A program made the position numbers and the translations under genes. Of a stretch of DNA of 58,707 nucleotides, positions 43,220 to 52,620 are shown one piece after another (position 1 is the first letter of the stretch; each line of letters starts with the position of its first letter). The DNA lies in contig WQZN01000016.1 in NCBI GenBank assembly GCA_009780695.1, positions 1-58,707 on the forward strand, in the 5' to 3' direction. The stretch is from Microbacteriaceae bacterium (GTDB lineage Bacteria; Actinomycetota; Actinomycetes; Actinomycetales; Microbacteriaceae). The notes under the pieces are model-generated. The model was given only the letters and a program-made list of their open reading frames with translations, ran no database searches and was not told the origin of the DNA.

Positions 43220-44325
43220 CCGCGACCGCCATCCCCAACGCGCCGGCTCCGAAGCGTCGGATCGACAACTCGCTCACGAGCGGCCAGTTGCCGCGCCTCT
43301 TCGAGGTCTACGTGCTCGCCGGCGCGCTCATCGTCAGCGGCGTGCTGTTCGCCGTGCTGGGCTTCAGCGCAGTCGGCTGGCTCGTGGTCTCGGCGATCCT
43401 GTACCTGCTCTTCGTCGGGATCTTCTCCGCCGTCGTCGAGAACCGTCGCCAGGCCGTCGACCGGCTCGTGCGCGGCGTGGTGGTCATCGCCTTCCTGCTG
43501 GCACTCGCCCCGCTGCTGTCGACCCTCATCGAGGTGATCTCGCGCGGCGCGAAGGATGCCCTGAACCCGGCCTTCATCTTCCAGACCGGCGGCTCGCACT
43601 ATGACCCGCAGACCTTCAAGGTGACCACGACGATCGGCGCCTGGCAGTCGGTCGTGGGCACGCTGATCATCACCGGCATCGCGACCGTGATCAGTGTGCC
43701 GATCGGGATGCTCACCGCGATCTATCTCGTCGAGTACGGGCGCCCGAGCCACTGGATGAACCGCGTTGTGACCTTCCTCGTGGACGTCATGACGGGCATC
43801 CCCTCGATCGTCGCCGGTCTGTTCGCGTTCTCGCTGTTCACGCTGATCTTCGGACCGAAGGCGTTCAGCGGCTTCTCCGCGGCGATCGCGCTGTGCGTGC
43901 TGATGATCCCGATCGTCGTGCGCTCCAGCGAGGAGATGCTGAAGCTCGTCTCGATGGACCTGCGCGAGGCCTCCTACGCCCTCGGCACCACCAAGTTCGT
44001 GACGATCACCCGCATCGTGCTGCCGACCGCGATCTCCGGTCTCATCACCGGCGTGATGATCTCGATCGCCCGCGTCATCGGCGAGACCGCGCCGATCTTC
44101 GTCGCGGCGTCGTTCACGAACAACTTCAACTCCAACCCCTTCGCGAACGCGATGTCGACGCTGCCCGTCATGGCCTACACCGGGTACAAGTTCCCGAGCA
44201 CGGACATCCAGGGCTCGTACGACTCGGCGTGGGGCGCGGCTCTGCTGCTCGTCATCCTCGTCGTCATCCTGAACCTCATCGCCCGCCTCGTCGCCCGACT
44301 GTTCGCCCCCAAGGGCCTGCGGTAG
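43216..44325 (+). CDS. pstA: Phosphate ABC transporter permease PstA
   Basis: A 369-residue permease. After an N-terminal extension with three additional hydrophobic segments (about 28-100), the core domain shows [22 protein letters not shown], the [19 protein letters not shown] segment and the EAA loop [20 protein letters not shown] with [12 protein letters not shown]. The extension makes it longer than typical PstA (about 280-300). It overlaps pstC by 4 bases (ATGA) and is followed by pstB after 26 bases. Confidence 0.96.
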   Translation: MTATAIPNAPAPKRRIDNSLTSGQLPRLFEVYVLAGALIVSGVLFAVLGFSAVGWLVVSAILYLLFVGIFSAVVENRRQAVDRLVRGVVVIAFLLALAPLLSTLIEVISRGAKDALNPAFIFQTGGSHYDPQTFKVTTTIGAWQSVVGTLIITGIATVISVPIGMLTAIYLVEYGRPSHWMNRVVTFLVDVMTGIPSIVAGLFAFSLFTLIFGPKAFSGFSAAIALCVLMIPIVVRSSEEMLKLVSMDLREASYALGTTKFVTITRIVLPTAISGLITGVMISIARVIGETAPIFVAASFTNNFNSNPFANAMSTLPVMAYTGYKFPSTDIQGSYDSAWGAALLLVILVVILNLIARLVARLFAPKGLR

Positions 44326-44351
44326 CCACCCGAGAAACGAAACGGATTCCT

Positions 44352-45131
<780 letters not shown>

Positions 45132-45140
45132 AGCGACGAC

Positions 45141-45181
45141 CGGAGAGCGCCCCCGCGGAATTTCCGCGGGGGCGCTCTCCG
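45141..45181 (+). terminator. Terminator of pstSCAB
   Basis: A 20-bp perfect stem: 45141-45160 pairs with 45162-45181 around a single T, which in RNA opens to a small AATTT-centred loop. The hairpin begins 9 bases past the pstB stop. Confidence 0.92.
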
Positions 45182-45195
45182 TTAGAATCGATGTG

Positions 45196-45271
45196 CCGGG
45201 CCGCAGTAACCCCGGGCTCCAATTTTCGCCGCTACGAGCGGCCTTCCGCCGAGAGGCGTTCTGCGGCCCGG
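45196..45271 (+). ncRNA. Candidate structured RNA (three-way junction), unknown class
   Basis: An 11-bp closing stem, CCGGGCCGCAG (45196-45206) with CTGCGGCCCGG (45261-45271), encloses a hairpin GCCGC-TACGA-GCGGC (45228-45242) and a second one CGCC-GAGA-GGCG (45247-45258) with a GNRA loop. TAGAAT at 45183-45188 could be its -10. A further hairpin (GCGCGGC, 45293-45311) follows. It lies in the 240-base gap between pstB and the DUF2200 gene; it may be a leader of that gene or a separate RNA. I know no matching family. Confidence 0.55.
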
Positions 45272-45372
45272 TTCTTCCGTCTCCGGCCTCGGGCGCGGCT
45301 CAGCGCCGCGCAGCGGCGAGGGCGGCGCTCACGCGGTACCTCGGCGCGGTCGATGCGAGGATGATCTGAACC

Positions 45373-45735
45373 ATGGCACGCACAACTGGCGAGGAGCGCC
45401 TGTTCCGGTACCCCTTCGCGAGCATCTACCCGCTCTACGTCACGAAGGTCGAGCGGAAGGGGCGGACCACGGCCGAGCTCGACCGAGTGATCGGGTGGCT
45501 CACGGGGTATGACCGGGCGGGGCTCGCAGCGGCGATCGAATCAGGTGTCGACCTCGAGGCCTTCTTCGCGCAGGCGCCCGAGCTGAACCCGAACGCGACG
45601 CTCATCACGGGCGTGATCTGCGGGGTGCGCGTGGAGGAGATCGAGGACCCGCTGGTGCAGAAGATCCGCTACATGGACAAGCTCGTCGACGAGGTCGCGC
45701 GCGGGAAGAAGATGGAGTCGATCCTGCGGGGATGA
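45373..45735 (+). CDS. DUF2200-domain protein
   Basis: A 120-residue soluble protein that matches DUF2200: the N-terminal FRYPFASIYPLYVTKVERKGR, the conserved GWLTGYD, the LEAFFAQAPELNPNA block and the C-terminal VEEIEDPLVQKIRYMDKLVDE with a final basic segment. The function of the family is unknown; the YPLY and K/R-rich parts suggest binding of a nucleotide or nucleic acid, which is inference. The ATG at 45373 has GAGGA about 10 bases upstream. It stands alone between the pst operon and tRNA-Lys, and its long leader holds the structured RNA candidate. Confidence 0.88.
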   Translation: MARTTGEERLFRYPFASIYPLYVTKVERKGRTTAELDRVIGWLTGYDRAGLAAAIESGVDLEAFFAQAPELNPNATLITGVICGVRVEEIEDPLVQKIRYMDKLVDEVARGKKMESILRG

Positions 45736-45810
45736 CGGGAAGTCGTCGCCGGTTTCTGCTGCTTCGCTGCCCCAGATGCCGCAGGAAGTGGCATCCGTTT
45801 CATGCTTCGG

Positions 45811-45883
45811 TGCCCCCGGCCGGGCTCGAACCGGCGACCAATGGATTAAAAGTCCACAGCTCTACCAACTGAGCTACAGGGGC
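45811..45883 (-). tRNA. tRNA-Lys (anticodon TTT)
   Basis: A 73-base cloverleaf on the minus strand: acceptor GCCCCTG/CGGGGGC, D arm GCTC/GAGC, anticodon loop CTTTTAA (TTT), T loop TTCGAGC, and discriminator A. The last CCA is only partly present (ACC then G). Confidence 0.96.
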
Positions 45884-45959
45884 GTGGCACCAGGCTATCG
45901 TGCGACAGGCACGGAAACGCCCGGCGCCCTCTCGGGCACCGGGCGGAGGATTCCGTAGG

Positions 45960-46124
45960 TCAGATGCGGTTGCGGCCGCCGATGGCGCGGACCAGCCAGA
46001 CGATGATGGCGAACAGTGCAAGCACGATACCGACCCAGAGCAGCCAGTTGACGGCCTGAACGAACCCGCCGGTCAGCAGCAGGATGATCGCCACGACGGC
46101 GACGATGATCAGCAAAATGTTCAT
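45960..46124 (-). CDS. Small two-helix membrane protein
   Basis: A 54-residue protein consisting of two hydrophobic helices, ILLIIVAVVAIILLLTGGF and LLWVGIVLALFAIIVWLV, with a short loop (VQAVNW) and a basic end (RAIGGRNRI). It resembles small Lmo0937/DUF-type bacterial membrane proteins. The start at 46124 is preferred to the longer frame (46319) because the hydrophobic part begins there and the upstream part is antisense to the next gene. It is divergent from the conserved gene at 46207 and convergent with tRNA-Lys neighbours. Confidence 0.75.
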   Translation of the reverse strand: MNILLIIVAVVAIILLLTGGFVQAVNWLLWVGIVLALFAIIVWLVRAIGGRNRI

Positions 46125-46206
46125 GCCCCTACGGTTCCCGGGGGCGGCGCGCAGCAACACCCCCTTGACAAGCACCCCCTCGATACAGCACAGGAGACAG
46201 AACCGG

Positions 46207-46836
46207 ATGACCGACGACTTCCACCGCCCCGTGAAGTTCCCGAGCCGCGTGTTCGAGCTCTTCCCAGGCGGGAAGGACCCGGCCGAGGCGCTGCGCCTGG
46301 CGCACGAGACGGCGCACACGCTGCTCTCGCGGGTGCGCGGCGACCGCGACCCGGAGGTCGTCGCGCGGCTCGTGACCTACACCGACGAGCACGGCATCGA
46401 CGCGATCGCCGAGCTCTGGGCATCCGCCCCGGCCACGACCCTGCCTGGCGCGCTGTGGCGCATCTACCTCGTGCGCGTGCTGATCCGGCAGAACCCGGCC
46501 GAGACGAGCTTCCTGTTCCAGCGCGGCGTCGACGTCACGACGACGATCGACCCGATCATCGCCGGCGCCCAGCTGCCGACGGGCCCCGCCGAGATCATCG
46601 AGCTGGCCGATCAGATCCTGCGCGGCGCCTTCGAGGGCGATTTCGCGGATGCCCTGGAGCGGGCCGCCGCGTTCTGCCGGGTCGAGGCCGCCGGCTGCGC
46701 GAGCGTCGCCGATGACGTCGACCCGTCCGAGCCCGACCGCGCCACCGAGCTCACCCGCCGGGCGTCGCGGTTCGTGCAGACCGGCGACGAGCTGGGTGCC
46801 TGTGCGCGCCTGTGGCGCACGGACTCGCTGGACTAG
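46207..46836 (+). CDS. Conserved hypothetical protein (209 residues)
   Basis: A helical, soluble protein. The N-terminus (FHRPVKFPSRVFELFPGGKD) is followed by repeated helices: AHETAHTLLSRVRGDRD, VARLVTYTDEHGIDAIAELW and LPGALWRIYLVRVLIRQNP. I have the impression of a conserved actinobacterial family without a proven role. No catalytic motif or signal peptide is visible. AGGAG lies 12 bases before the ATG. The stop is followed by a short 5-base tandem repeat before the convergent SRPBCC gene. Confidence 0.78.
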   Translation: MTDDFHRPVKFPSRVFELFPGGKDPAEALRLAHETAHTLLSRVRGDRDPEVVARLVTYTDEHGIDAIAELWASAPATTLPGALWRIYLVRVLIRQNPAETSFLFQRGVDVTTTIDPIIAGAQLPTGPAEIIELADQILRGAFEGDFADALERAAAFCRVEAAGCASVADDVDPSEPDRATELTRRASRFVQTGDELGACARLWRTDSLD

Positions 46837-46838
46837 CC

Positions 46839-46867
46839 CGCCACGCCACGCCACGGCACGGCACGGC
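46839..46867. repeat. Short tandem repeat of CGCCA/CGGCA
   Basis: Three copies of CGCCA followed by two of CGGCA and a partial CGGCT fill the gap between two convergent stop codons. Likely simple slippage sequence. Confidence 0.8.
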
Positions 46868-47323
46868 TCAGGCGCGCGCCGCTGAGAGCCTGGCGACCAG
46901 GTTGTCGAGCAGTGCGTTCGTGCCCTCGACCCGCCATTGCGGCTCGTCGAAGCCGTCGAGGAAGGCGCCGGACTCCGTCCAGGTGAGCTCGGTTCCGGCA
47001 TCCGTCGCCTTCAGCTCGATCGTCGCGAGCGAGACCGAGATGTGCCGCCCGTCGACGTCCATGTCGTAGGTGTAGACGATGCGCTCGTCGTCGACGAGGT
47101 CGTAGTAGACCGCATCGAAGCGGTAGGGAGCGCCGTCGGGCATGCGCCCGAGCTTGTGCTCGGCCCCGCCGACGCGGAAGTCGAAGGACTGCTCATCGAG
47201 CCGCTCGCCCTCGAAGCCGAACCAGGCCTGCTTCTCGTCGGCGCTCGCGAAGGCCGCGAACACCCGCGCGGGCGACGCCGGCAGCGTGCGGTTCAGGGTG
47301 AACCCGCCGTGTTCGATCGACAT
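46868..47323 (-). CDS. SRPBCC/AHSA1-domain protein, copy 2
   Basis: A 151-residue START-like protein of the AHSA1 type: LNRTLPASPARVFAAFASAD at the N-terminus, the FDFRVGG strand, the central YYDLVDDERIVYTYDMDVDGR and the C-terminal helix NALLDNLVARL. Such proteins bind hydrophobic ligands or assist chaperones; many in actinobacteria lie next to ArsR regulators. It lies 9 bases after copy 1 and is the last gene of the ArsR-SRPBCC-SRPBCC operon. The two copies share about the same plan and are probably a tandem duplication. Confidence 0.92.
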   Translation of the reverse strand: MSIEHGGFTLNRTLPASPARVFAAFASADEKQAWFGFEGERLDEQSFDFRVGGAEHKLGRMPDGAPYRFDAVYYDLVDDERIVYTYDMDVDGRHISVSLATIELKATDAGTELTWTESGAFLDGFDEPQWRVEGTNALLDNLVARLSAARA

Positions 47324-47332
47324 CGTGCGCCC

Positions 47333-47794
47333 CTATTCCGCCGCCGTGGCGAGGTGCGCCACGATCGCGTCCGCGAGCTGCTCGGTGCCGTCCTGACGCC
47401 ACCCGGCCTCGGCCGGGTCGCCGAAGAAGACGCCCGACTCGGTGATCGTGAGACGCGTGCCCCGCCCCTCGGGCGCGAGCTCGATCGTCGCGAGGGAGAC
47501 CGAGGAACGGGCATCCCCCGCATACATCTCGTAGGCGTAGACGATCCGCTCGTCGTCGACGATGTCGTAGTAGCGGGCGCGGAAGACGTGCGCGTCGCCG
47601 TCGGCGGGGCCGACGGAGTTGAACTCCTCGCCGCCGACCCGGAAGTCGAAGCTGCGCGGCGCCTTCTCGACGAAACCGGGAGGGCCCTGGAACCAGGCGC
47701 GCTTCTCGCCGTCGTCGGCGAAGCAGGCGAAGACGCGGGCCGGGGATGCCGGCAACAGGCGCTCGACGGTGAACGAGCCGTGGGTGGTGGTCAT
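47333..47794 (-). CDS. SRPBCC/AHSA1-domain protein, copy 1
   Basis: A 153-residue protein with the same layout as its neighbour: VERLLPASPARVFACFADDGE, FDFRVGGEEF, YYDIVDDERIVYAYEMYAGD and a final helix QLADAIVAHLATAAE. The ATG at 47794 overlaps the ArsR stop by 4 bases. The alignment with copy 2 is continuous, with best identity in LPASPARVFA and DDERIVYxYxM. No ligand is known. Regulation by the ArsR protein is expected. Confidence 0.92.
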   Translation of the reverse strand: MTTTHGSFTVERLLPASPARVFACFADDGEKRAWFQGPPGFVEKAPRSFDFRVGGEEFNSVGPADGDAHVFRARYYDIVDDERIVYAYEMYAGDARSSVSLATIELAPEGRGTRLTITESGVFFGDPAEAGWRQDGTEQLADAIVAHLATAAE

Positions 47795-48165
47795 TTCTCT
47801 TCCTTCTTCGATGCAGGCTGCGCGGGTCGCGCGGGCAGCTCGGGGTGGTCGACGAGGTGCCGGGTGAGGGCGTCGAGGCGACGATCCCACTCGCGGCGAC
47901 GTTCGTCGATCCACGACTGGACCGCGCCGAACGCCTCGGGGTCGACGGCGCAGGTGCGCACGCGCCCCTGCTTCGCCGAGGTGACGAGGCCGCTCGCCTC
48001 GAGCACGCGCAGGTGCTGCAGGACGGCCGCCATGGTCATCGCGAGCGGCGCGGCGAGGTCGCTGACGGATGCCGGGCCCCGCGAGAGCCGCTCGACCATG
48101 GCCCGGCGGGTCGGGTCCGCGAGCGCCTGGAACGCCCGGTCGAGCGCCTCCGATTGGTTAAGCAT
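47791..48165 (-). CDS. ArsR-family repressor
   Basis: A 124-residue winged-helix protein. The pattern is ALADPTRRAMVERLSRGPASVSD, then the helix-turn-helix PLAMTMAAVLQHLRVLEASGLV and the wing KQGRVRTCAVDPEAF. It lacks the ELCVCDL metal motif of ArsR/SmtB metal sensors, so it probably senses something else. Its own start codon lies in a perfect palindrome and the gene is leaderless (GATACT 7 bases upstream), so autorepression is likely. ArsR with AHSA1 proteins is a common actinobacterial module whose signal is unknown. Confidence 0.94.
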   Translation of the reverse strand: MLNQSEALDRAFQALADPTRRAMVERLSRGPASVSDLAAPLAMTMAAVLQHLRVLEASGLVTSAKQGRVRTCAVDPEAFGAVQSWIDERRREWDRRLDALTRHLVDHPELPARPAQPASKKEEK

Positions 48166-48200
48166 GTGCTTAAGTATCCGCGCGTGCGGAAAGAAGTCAA
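48158..48200 (-). promoter_or_regulatory. Promoter and operator of the ArsR-SRPBCC operon
   Basis: On the minus strand: -35 TTGACT (48195-48200), a 16-base spacer, -10 GATACT (48173-48178) and 7 bases to the ATG (48165). The palindrome TTAAGCATGTGCTTAA (48158-48173, 7-bp perfect arms) covers the start codon and touches the -10. Confidence 0.85.
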
Positions 48201-48213
48201 GAGCGCGATGAGG

Positions 48214-49152
48214 CTATGCCCCGGCGGGGGCGTAGCGGACGCCCCACGAGACGCTCCACGTCTCGCCCGGAGCCAGGCGCTTCACCCCGGTGCGCGAGTT
48301 GAAGGCATCCGTCGGCGCCGTCATCGGCTCGAGCGCGATCGCGACGCCGCCCTCGGGCAGCGTGGTCCACGCGCGGTGCGTGTACGCCTGCACGAAGCGG
48401 TACGGGTCGTCGCCCCAGAGCGTCAGCGACGAGCCGTCGGGGGCGGTGAGGGATGCCAGCTCGCCGGGGCCGGCATCCGCATAGCCCTCGTTGAGCTCGA
48501 CGTCGCCCACGCGCTTCGGCGACCGCAGGTCGAACTCGGTGCCCTCGACCGGCACGGTGCCGACCGGGATGAGCTGCTCGTCGAGCACGAAGCGCGTCGG
48601 CGCGTTGACCCGCACGAGCAGGTCGTTCGTGTCGTTCTCGCCGATGCGGAAATAGGGGTGCTGGCCGACGGCGACGGGCGCCTCGGCCTGGCCGCCGTTC
48701 GCGAAGGTGTGCGTCACGGTGAGGCCGTCGTCGGTGAGCTCGTAGCGCACACGCGTGTCGACGAGGAAGGGGTAGCCGCTCTGCGGGTAGATCGTGACGG
48801 CGAGCTCGACGAAGTCGGCGCCCTTGTCGGCGAGCTCGTAGCCCGTGAAGCGCAGCAGCCCGTGGCTCGCGTTGTGCAGCACGGGCTCGGTGATCGGCAG
48901 CTGCAGGTCCTGCGCGGCCCCGGTCTCGTCGCGCCAGGTCCACTTGCCGTCGCGCACGCGGTTCGGCCACGGCGAGAGGACGATGCCGCACGCCGCCTGC
49001 GGCGACATCGAGACGGGGAACGGCTCGACGAGGTCGACGCCGTGGATCTGGAACTCGCGGATGCCGGCCGCGAGCTGGGTGATCACCGCCCGGGCGTCGC
49101 CCAGGGGCGTCGAGCGGCGGATTTCGTACTGTTCACCGGTGGGAGCACGCAC
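48214..49152 (-). CDS. Aldose 1-epimerase family protein
   Basis: A 312-residue enzyme of the GalM fold. The acid/base and catalytic residues are recognisable: His in HNASHGLLRFTGYEL, His in VAVGQHPYFRIGEND, and the base Glu in AIALEPMTAPTDAF. It interconverts alpha and beta sugars, probably galactose or a related aldose. The GTG start has TAGGCT 7 bases upstream, so it may be leaderless. It lies about 5 kb from the galactoside genes and downstream of the ferrous-iron genes on the same strand, so its own promoter is likely. Other aldose epimerases cannot be excluded. Confidence 0.92.
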   Translation of the reverse strand: MRAPTGEQYEIRRSTPLGDARAVITQLAAGIREFQIHGVDLVEPFPVSMSPQAACGIVLSPWPNRVRDGKWTWRDETGAAQDLQLPITEPVLHNASHGLLRFTGYELADKGADFVELAVTIYPQSGYPFLVDTRVRYELTDDGLTVTHTFANGGQAEAPVAVGQHPYFRIGENDTNDLLVRVNAPTRFVLDEQLIPVGTVPVEGTEFDLRSPKRVGDVELNEGYADAGPGELASLTAPDGSSLTLWGDDPYRFVQAYTHRAWTTLPEGGVAIALEPMTAPTDAFNSRTGVKRLAPGETWSVSWGVRYAPAGA

Positions 49153-49215
49153 GAGGGCCAGCCTAGGACGGCTCGCCGCCTCGGGTCGAGCGCCGCGCCT
49201 CCGAGCGCCGTCGCG

Positions 49216-50451
49216 CTACGCGAGCAGCGCCGACCCGTACCAGTCCGACGCGTTCCGCACGCCGGGGAGCGTGAAGAAGTAGCCCCCGCCGAACGGCTGC
49301 ACGTAATCCGTGAGCGGCTCGTCGACGAGGCGTTCCTGCACGGTCTCGAACTGGCGCTTCAGGTCCTGCTGGTAGCAGGTGAAGACGTGGCCCGACTGCA
49401 TGTTGCCGTTCAGGTCGACGCCGAGGTCGTAGTTGTACGAGCGGCGGATCATGCGCTGGTCGGCCGTCTGCGTCGTGCGCGGGTTGGCGAGGCGCATGTG
49501 CGAGTCGAGCGGGATGACGGTGCCCTGCGGGTCGGCCTTGTAGTCGGGCACATCGAACTCGGCGTTCCCGTCGAGCGGGGCGCCGGAGTCGCGGCGGCGG
49601 CCGAACATGCGCTCCTGCTCGTTGATCGAGACGCGGTCCCAGAACTCGACGAGCATCCGGATCAGGCGCACCACGGCGTAGGACCCGCCCACCGCCCAGC
49701 TCGGCTCGCCCTGCGCGGCATCCACCCAGATCAGCGACTCGGCCGTGCGGCCGGTGGGGTTCGCGGTGCCGTCCTTGAAGCCGAGCAGGTTGCGGCCCGT
49801 GCCCGAGGGGCGCGGCGGCGAGGCGTAGCCGTCGATCTTCCAGCGCAGCTGCATCTGGCCGCGGGTGTGCTTCGCGATGTCGCGGATGGCGTGGTGGACC
49901 GTGTCCGGGTTGTGGGCGCAGAACTGCAGCAGCAGGTCGCCGCCGAGCCAGGCATCCTCGAGCGCGTCATTGGGGAACACGCGCATGGGGCCGAGCAGTT
50001 TCGGCGCGCGGGATGCCAGGCCGAACCGCTTGTCGAACAGCGTCGAGCCGACGGACAGCGTGACGGTCAGGCCGTCGGCGGGCACCACGGGGCCGAGCAC
50101 GTCGCTGTCCGACGGCGGCTGACCGACCCCGAGGTCCGGCGGCGTGCCGCCCGAGGTGAGGAACCGGGCGCGCTCGGTGAGCGTGCGGAACAGCGCCGCG
50201 AGCGCGGCGCGGTCGGTGCCCGTGACGTCGAACGCGACGTAGGCGGTCGTCGACTGCTTGTCGGACGGCCCCGGGGTGAGGATGCCGGCCTGATGCGGCC
50301 CGTGGAACGGGTAGGAGGACGGGAGCGTGGAGTCCGCGCTCGCCGTGCTCGCATCGACGACGGCACCGGCGGCGAGGATGCCGCCGGTGAGCACGGTCCC
50401 GGCTGCGCCGGCGGCGGCGCCACGGAGGAAGCTGCGGCGGTTGACGTCCAT
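49216..50451 (-). CDS. efeB: Dye-decolorizing peroxidase / deferrochelatase EfeB
   Basis: A 411-residue Dyp-type heme peroxidase. The N-terminus has a Tat signal (RRSFLRGAAAG plus hydrophobic segment), so it folds inside and is exported. The family motif GxxDG is GFKDGTANP, with catalytic Asp, and the proximal heme His is in DSHMRLANPR. EfeB works with EfeU and EfeO in uptake of iron, releasing it from heme or oxidising ferrous iron. It lies 49 bases downstream of the fused efeU-efeO gene on the same strand, so one operon is likely. Confidence 0.96.
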   Translation of the reverse strand: MDVNRRSFLRGAAAGAAGTVLTGGILAAGAVVDASTASADSTLPSSYPFHGPHQAGILTPGPSDKQSTTAYVAFDVTGTDRAALAALFRTLTERARFLTSGGTPPDLGVGQPPSDSDVLGPVVPADGLTVTLSVGSTLFDKRFGLASRAPKLLGPMRVFPNDALEDAWLGGDLLLQFCAHNPDTVHHAIRDIAKHTRGQMQLRWKIDGYASPPRPSGTGRNLLGFKDGTANPTGRTAESLIWVDAAQGEPSWAVGGSYAVVRLIRMLVEFWDRVSINEQERMFGRRRDSGAPLDGNAEFDVPDYKADPQGTVIPLDSHMRLANPRTTQTADQRMIRRSYNYDLGVDLNGNMQSGHVFTCYQQDLKRQFETVQERLVDEPLTDYVQPFGGGYFFTLPGVRNASDWYGSALLA

Positions 50452-50500
50452 CTGGAGGGCTTTCTGTTCGACGGGTTCGGAAGATCGGGGCGGGCGGCTG

Positions 50501-52612
50501 CTACCGCAGCGACGGCGGCAGCTCGAGCAGCGTCGGCACGGCCGACAGGGTCTCGAGCGCGGCGCCGATCGCGGAGTCGACCGCCTGCCGCTGGGCGAGC
50601 GTGGCCGCGCCGAGCGGCACCCAGGTGCCGTCCGGCCGGCGAAGGGCCTGGAGTGCGCCCTGCAGCGTGTCGAGCTGGGCGTTCGCAGTGGCGACGAGCT
50701 GCGGCGAGCGCGGGGTGAGCACGGGCGCGAGCTCGCCGAGCACGACGCGCGTGACCTGCACGTCGGCATCCGTCAGCGCGAAGGAGGCGCCGGAGCCGCC
50801 GTCGTCGGTGCCCATCAGGTGGTCGCGCAGGGCGTCCTCGAGGATCTCGTGGGCGCGCAGGGGCAGGTTCGTCGGGTCGCCGGCGAGGTCGAGGGAGCCG
50901 AGGCTCGCGCGCACCTTCGCGACGGCGGAGACGGTGACGTCGATGTCCTTCACGAGGGTCTGCCGCGATGCGCCGTGCCACAGGTCGTGCTCGACCCTGT
51001 GCAGCCCGGTGAACCCGGGGTCCTGGGCGCCGCCCTCGAACTGGGTGGGCAGCCCGTCGACGGCCTGGCCGAGGGCGCCGAAGGAGTTGTACGAGGCGCC
51101 GACCTGCTCCCAGGTGAGCATGGCGGCCAGCCAGTCGCGTCGGGCCGTCGCGGCGTCCCCCGCGGCGGCGGCCGCGCGCAGCGTCTTCAGCTGGGTCTGC
51201 AGCGTGCCGAGCTTCCCGTAGGCGTACCACTGGTACTCGTTGTTCGGCTCGGCGAGGTCGGCGATCGAGGCCGGGGCGACCGCGGCCGTCGCGTCGTGGA
51301 CGGCGGCGCCGCTGACCTGCACCGCCGCACCGTCGAGGGCGGGCTGTCCGGCGAACAGGCAGTGGAAGGCGTAGGAGCCGGAGGCCAGGGTCGTGGTCAG
51401 CGGCGAGGTCGTGCCCGGGCCGAGGGTCTCAATCTCGCCGACGACCGCGCCGGAGGCGGTGCGCAGCGTGATCTCCACGGCGCTGGGGGCCTCGTTGCTC
51501 ACGGCGAAGGTCTGCCGCCCGGTCGTGCCGGAGGACCAGCCGGTGCCGCACGCCGTCGCCGTGACGTGCACCGCGGTGGAGCCGGATGCCTGTGCGGGCA
51601 GCGCGACGATGACCGCGGCCGCGATCAGGGCGGGCAGCGCGACGAGGCCCGCTGCCACGAGCCAGACCCGCTTCTCGACCCAGCGCAGCCACGCCGCGGG
51701 GTGTGCGGGGCGCGGGGCCGGGGCAGTCTGAGCAGCGGGAGCCGAGACGTCCCCGGCGGCCCTGCCGGCGGCTGCGGCCGACGACGCGGCACGCTCGCGC
51801 GCGCCTTCCCGCAGGAAACGGCCGAGCACCAAGGCGAGGTAGACCACCCAGGCGACGACCTGCAGCACGGACATCCGCGGGCGCAGCTGGGTGAGGCCCT
51901 GGATCAGCGTGGCCCACCACGAGCCCGTCCACGCGTGGCCCGAGAGGTCGAAGGCGACCCACTGGCCGCCCGGCAGCAGTCCGGCGTCCTGCAGGTCCCC
52001 CAGCCCGTAGGCGAGGATGCCGGCGGCGATCACGATGAGCGCGATCGCGGTCCTGCTGAAGAACACCCCGAGGTTCATCCGCACCGCACCGCGGAACATC
52101 AGCCAGCACAGCAGCACCGCGAGGGCGATGCCGACGAAGGCGCCGACGACGGGCGCGACCGTGCTGCCCGAGGCCTGGATCGAGGTCCAGATGAACAGCG
52201 TCGACTCGAGGCCCTCGCGCGCGATCGCCGTGAACGCCGTGACGGCCAGCGCCCCGGCGCCGAGCCCGGCGGCGGCCCCGACGTCGCGCCTGATCTCGCT
52301 CGAGAGCGATCGGGCGGTGCGCCGCATCCAGAAGATCATGAGCGTCACGAGCACGACCGCGATGACGGACAGGATGCCGCCGACGGCCTGCTGCGCCTGC
52401 GAACCGAGGGCGCCCGACGAGAACGTGAGCACCGCGGCGAAGCTGCCGGCGAGGCTCACCGCGCCCAGCACGCCGAGCCAGACCGGCCAGGTGCGCTCGC
52501 CCGCACCGAGCTTGCGGACGGCCGCGAGCAGGATGCTCACCACGAGCCCCGCCTCGAGCCCCTCGCGAAGCCCGATCAGCAGGTTCGGCAGGGCATCAAT
52601 CCACATCACCAC
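50501..52612 (-). CDS. Fused iron permease EfeU and iron-binding EfeO-like domain
   Basis: A 703-residue fusion. Residues about 1-285 are the EfeU/Ftr1 permease with seven hydrophobic helices and the two REGLE motifs (IGLREGLEAGLV and IAREGLESTLF). A linker with one more helix (about 320-345) is followed by a cupredoxin-like domain (about 350-430, ending YAFHCLFAG) and an EfeO/imelysin-type helical domain (about 450-703, with FTGLHRVEHDLW). In many bacteria these are separate genes. Three starts are possible: GTG 52612, GTG 52609 and ATG 52606; the first is used as it sits 8 bases after the -10. Iron regulation is expected from the palindrome in the promoter. Confidence 0.93.
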   Translation of the reverse strand: MVMWIDALPNLLIGLREGLEAGLVVSILLAAVRKLGAGERTWPVWLGVLGAVSLAGSFAAVLTFSSGALGSQAQQAVGGILSVIAVVLVTLMIFWMRRTARSLSSEIRRDVGAAAGLGAGALAVTAFTAIAREGLESTLFIWTSIQASGSTVAPVVGAFVGIALAVLLCWLMFRGAVRMNLGVFFSRTAIALIVIAAGILAYGLGDLQDAGLLPGGQWVAFDLSGHAWTGSWWATLIQGLTQLRPRMSVLQVVAWVVYLALVLGRFLREGARERAASSAAAAGRAAGDVSAPAAQTAPAPRPAHPAAWLRWVEKRVWLVAAGLVALPALIAAAVIVALPAQASGSTAVHVTATACGTGWSSGTTGRQTFAVSNEAPSAVEITLRTASGAVVGEIETLGPGTTSPLTTTLASGSYAFHCLFAGQPALDGAAVQVSGAAVHDATAAVAPASIADLAEPNNEYQWYAYGKLGTLQTQLKTLRAAAAAGDAATARRDWLAAMLTWEQVGASYNSFGALGQAVDGLPTQFEGGAQDPGFTGLHRVEHDLWHGASRQTLVKDIDVTVSAVAKVRASLGSLDLAGDPTNLPLRAHEILEDALRDHLMGTDDGGSGASFALTDADVQVTRVVLGELAPVLTPRSPQLVATANAQLDTLQGALQALRRPDGTWVPLGAATLAQRQAVDSAIGAALETLSAVPTLLELPPSLR

Positions 52613-52620
52613 AATTAGTT

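Noticed and set aside
45776..45958. 60-residue plus-strand ORF over tRNA-Lys
   Set aside because: It runs through the tRNA gene antisense; such ORFs are a common false call.
47845..50718. 957-residue plus-strand frame opposite arsR, galM and efeB
   Set aside because: It crosses several real genes and has no domain; a GC-driven shadow.
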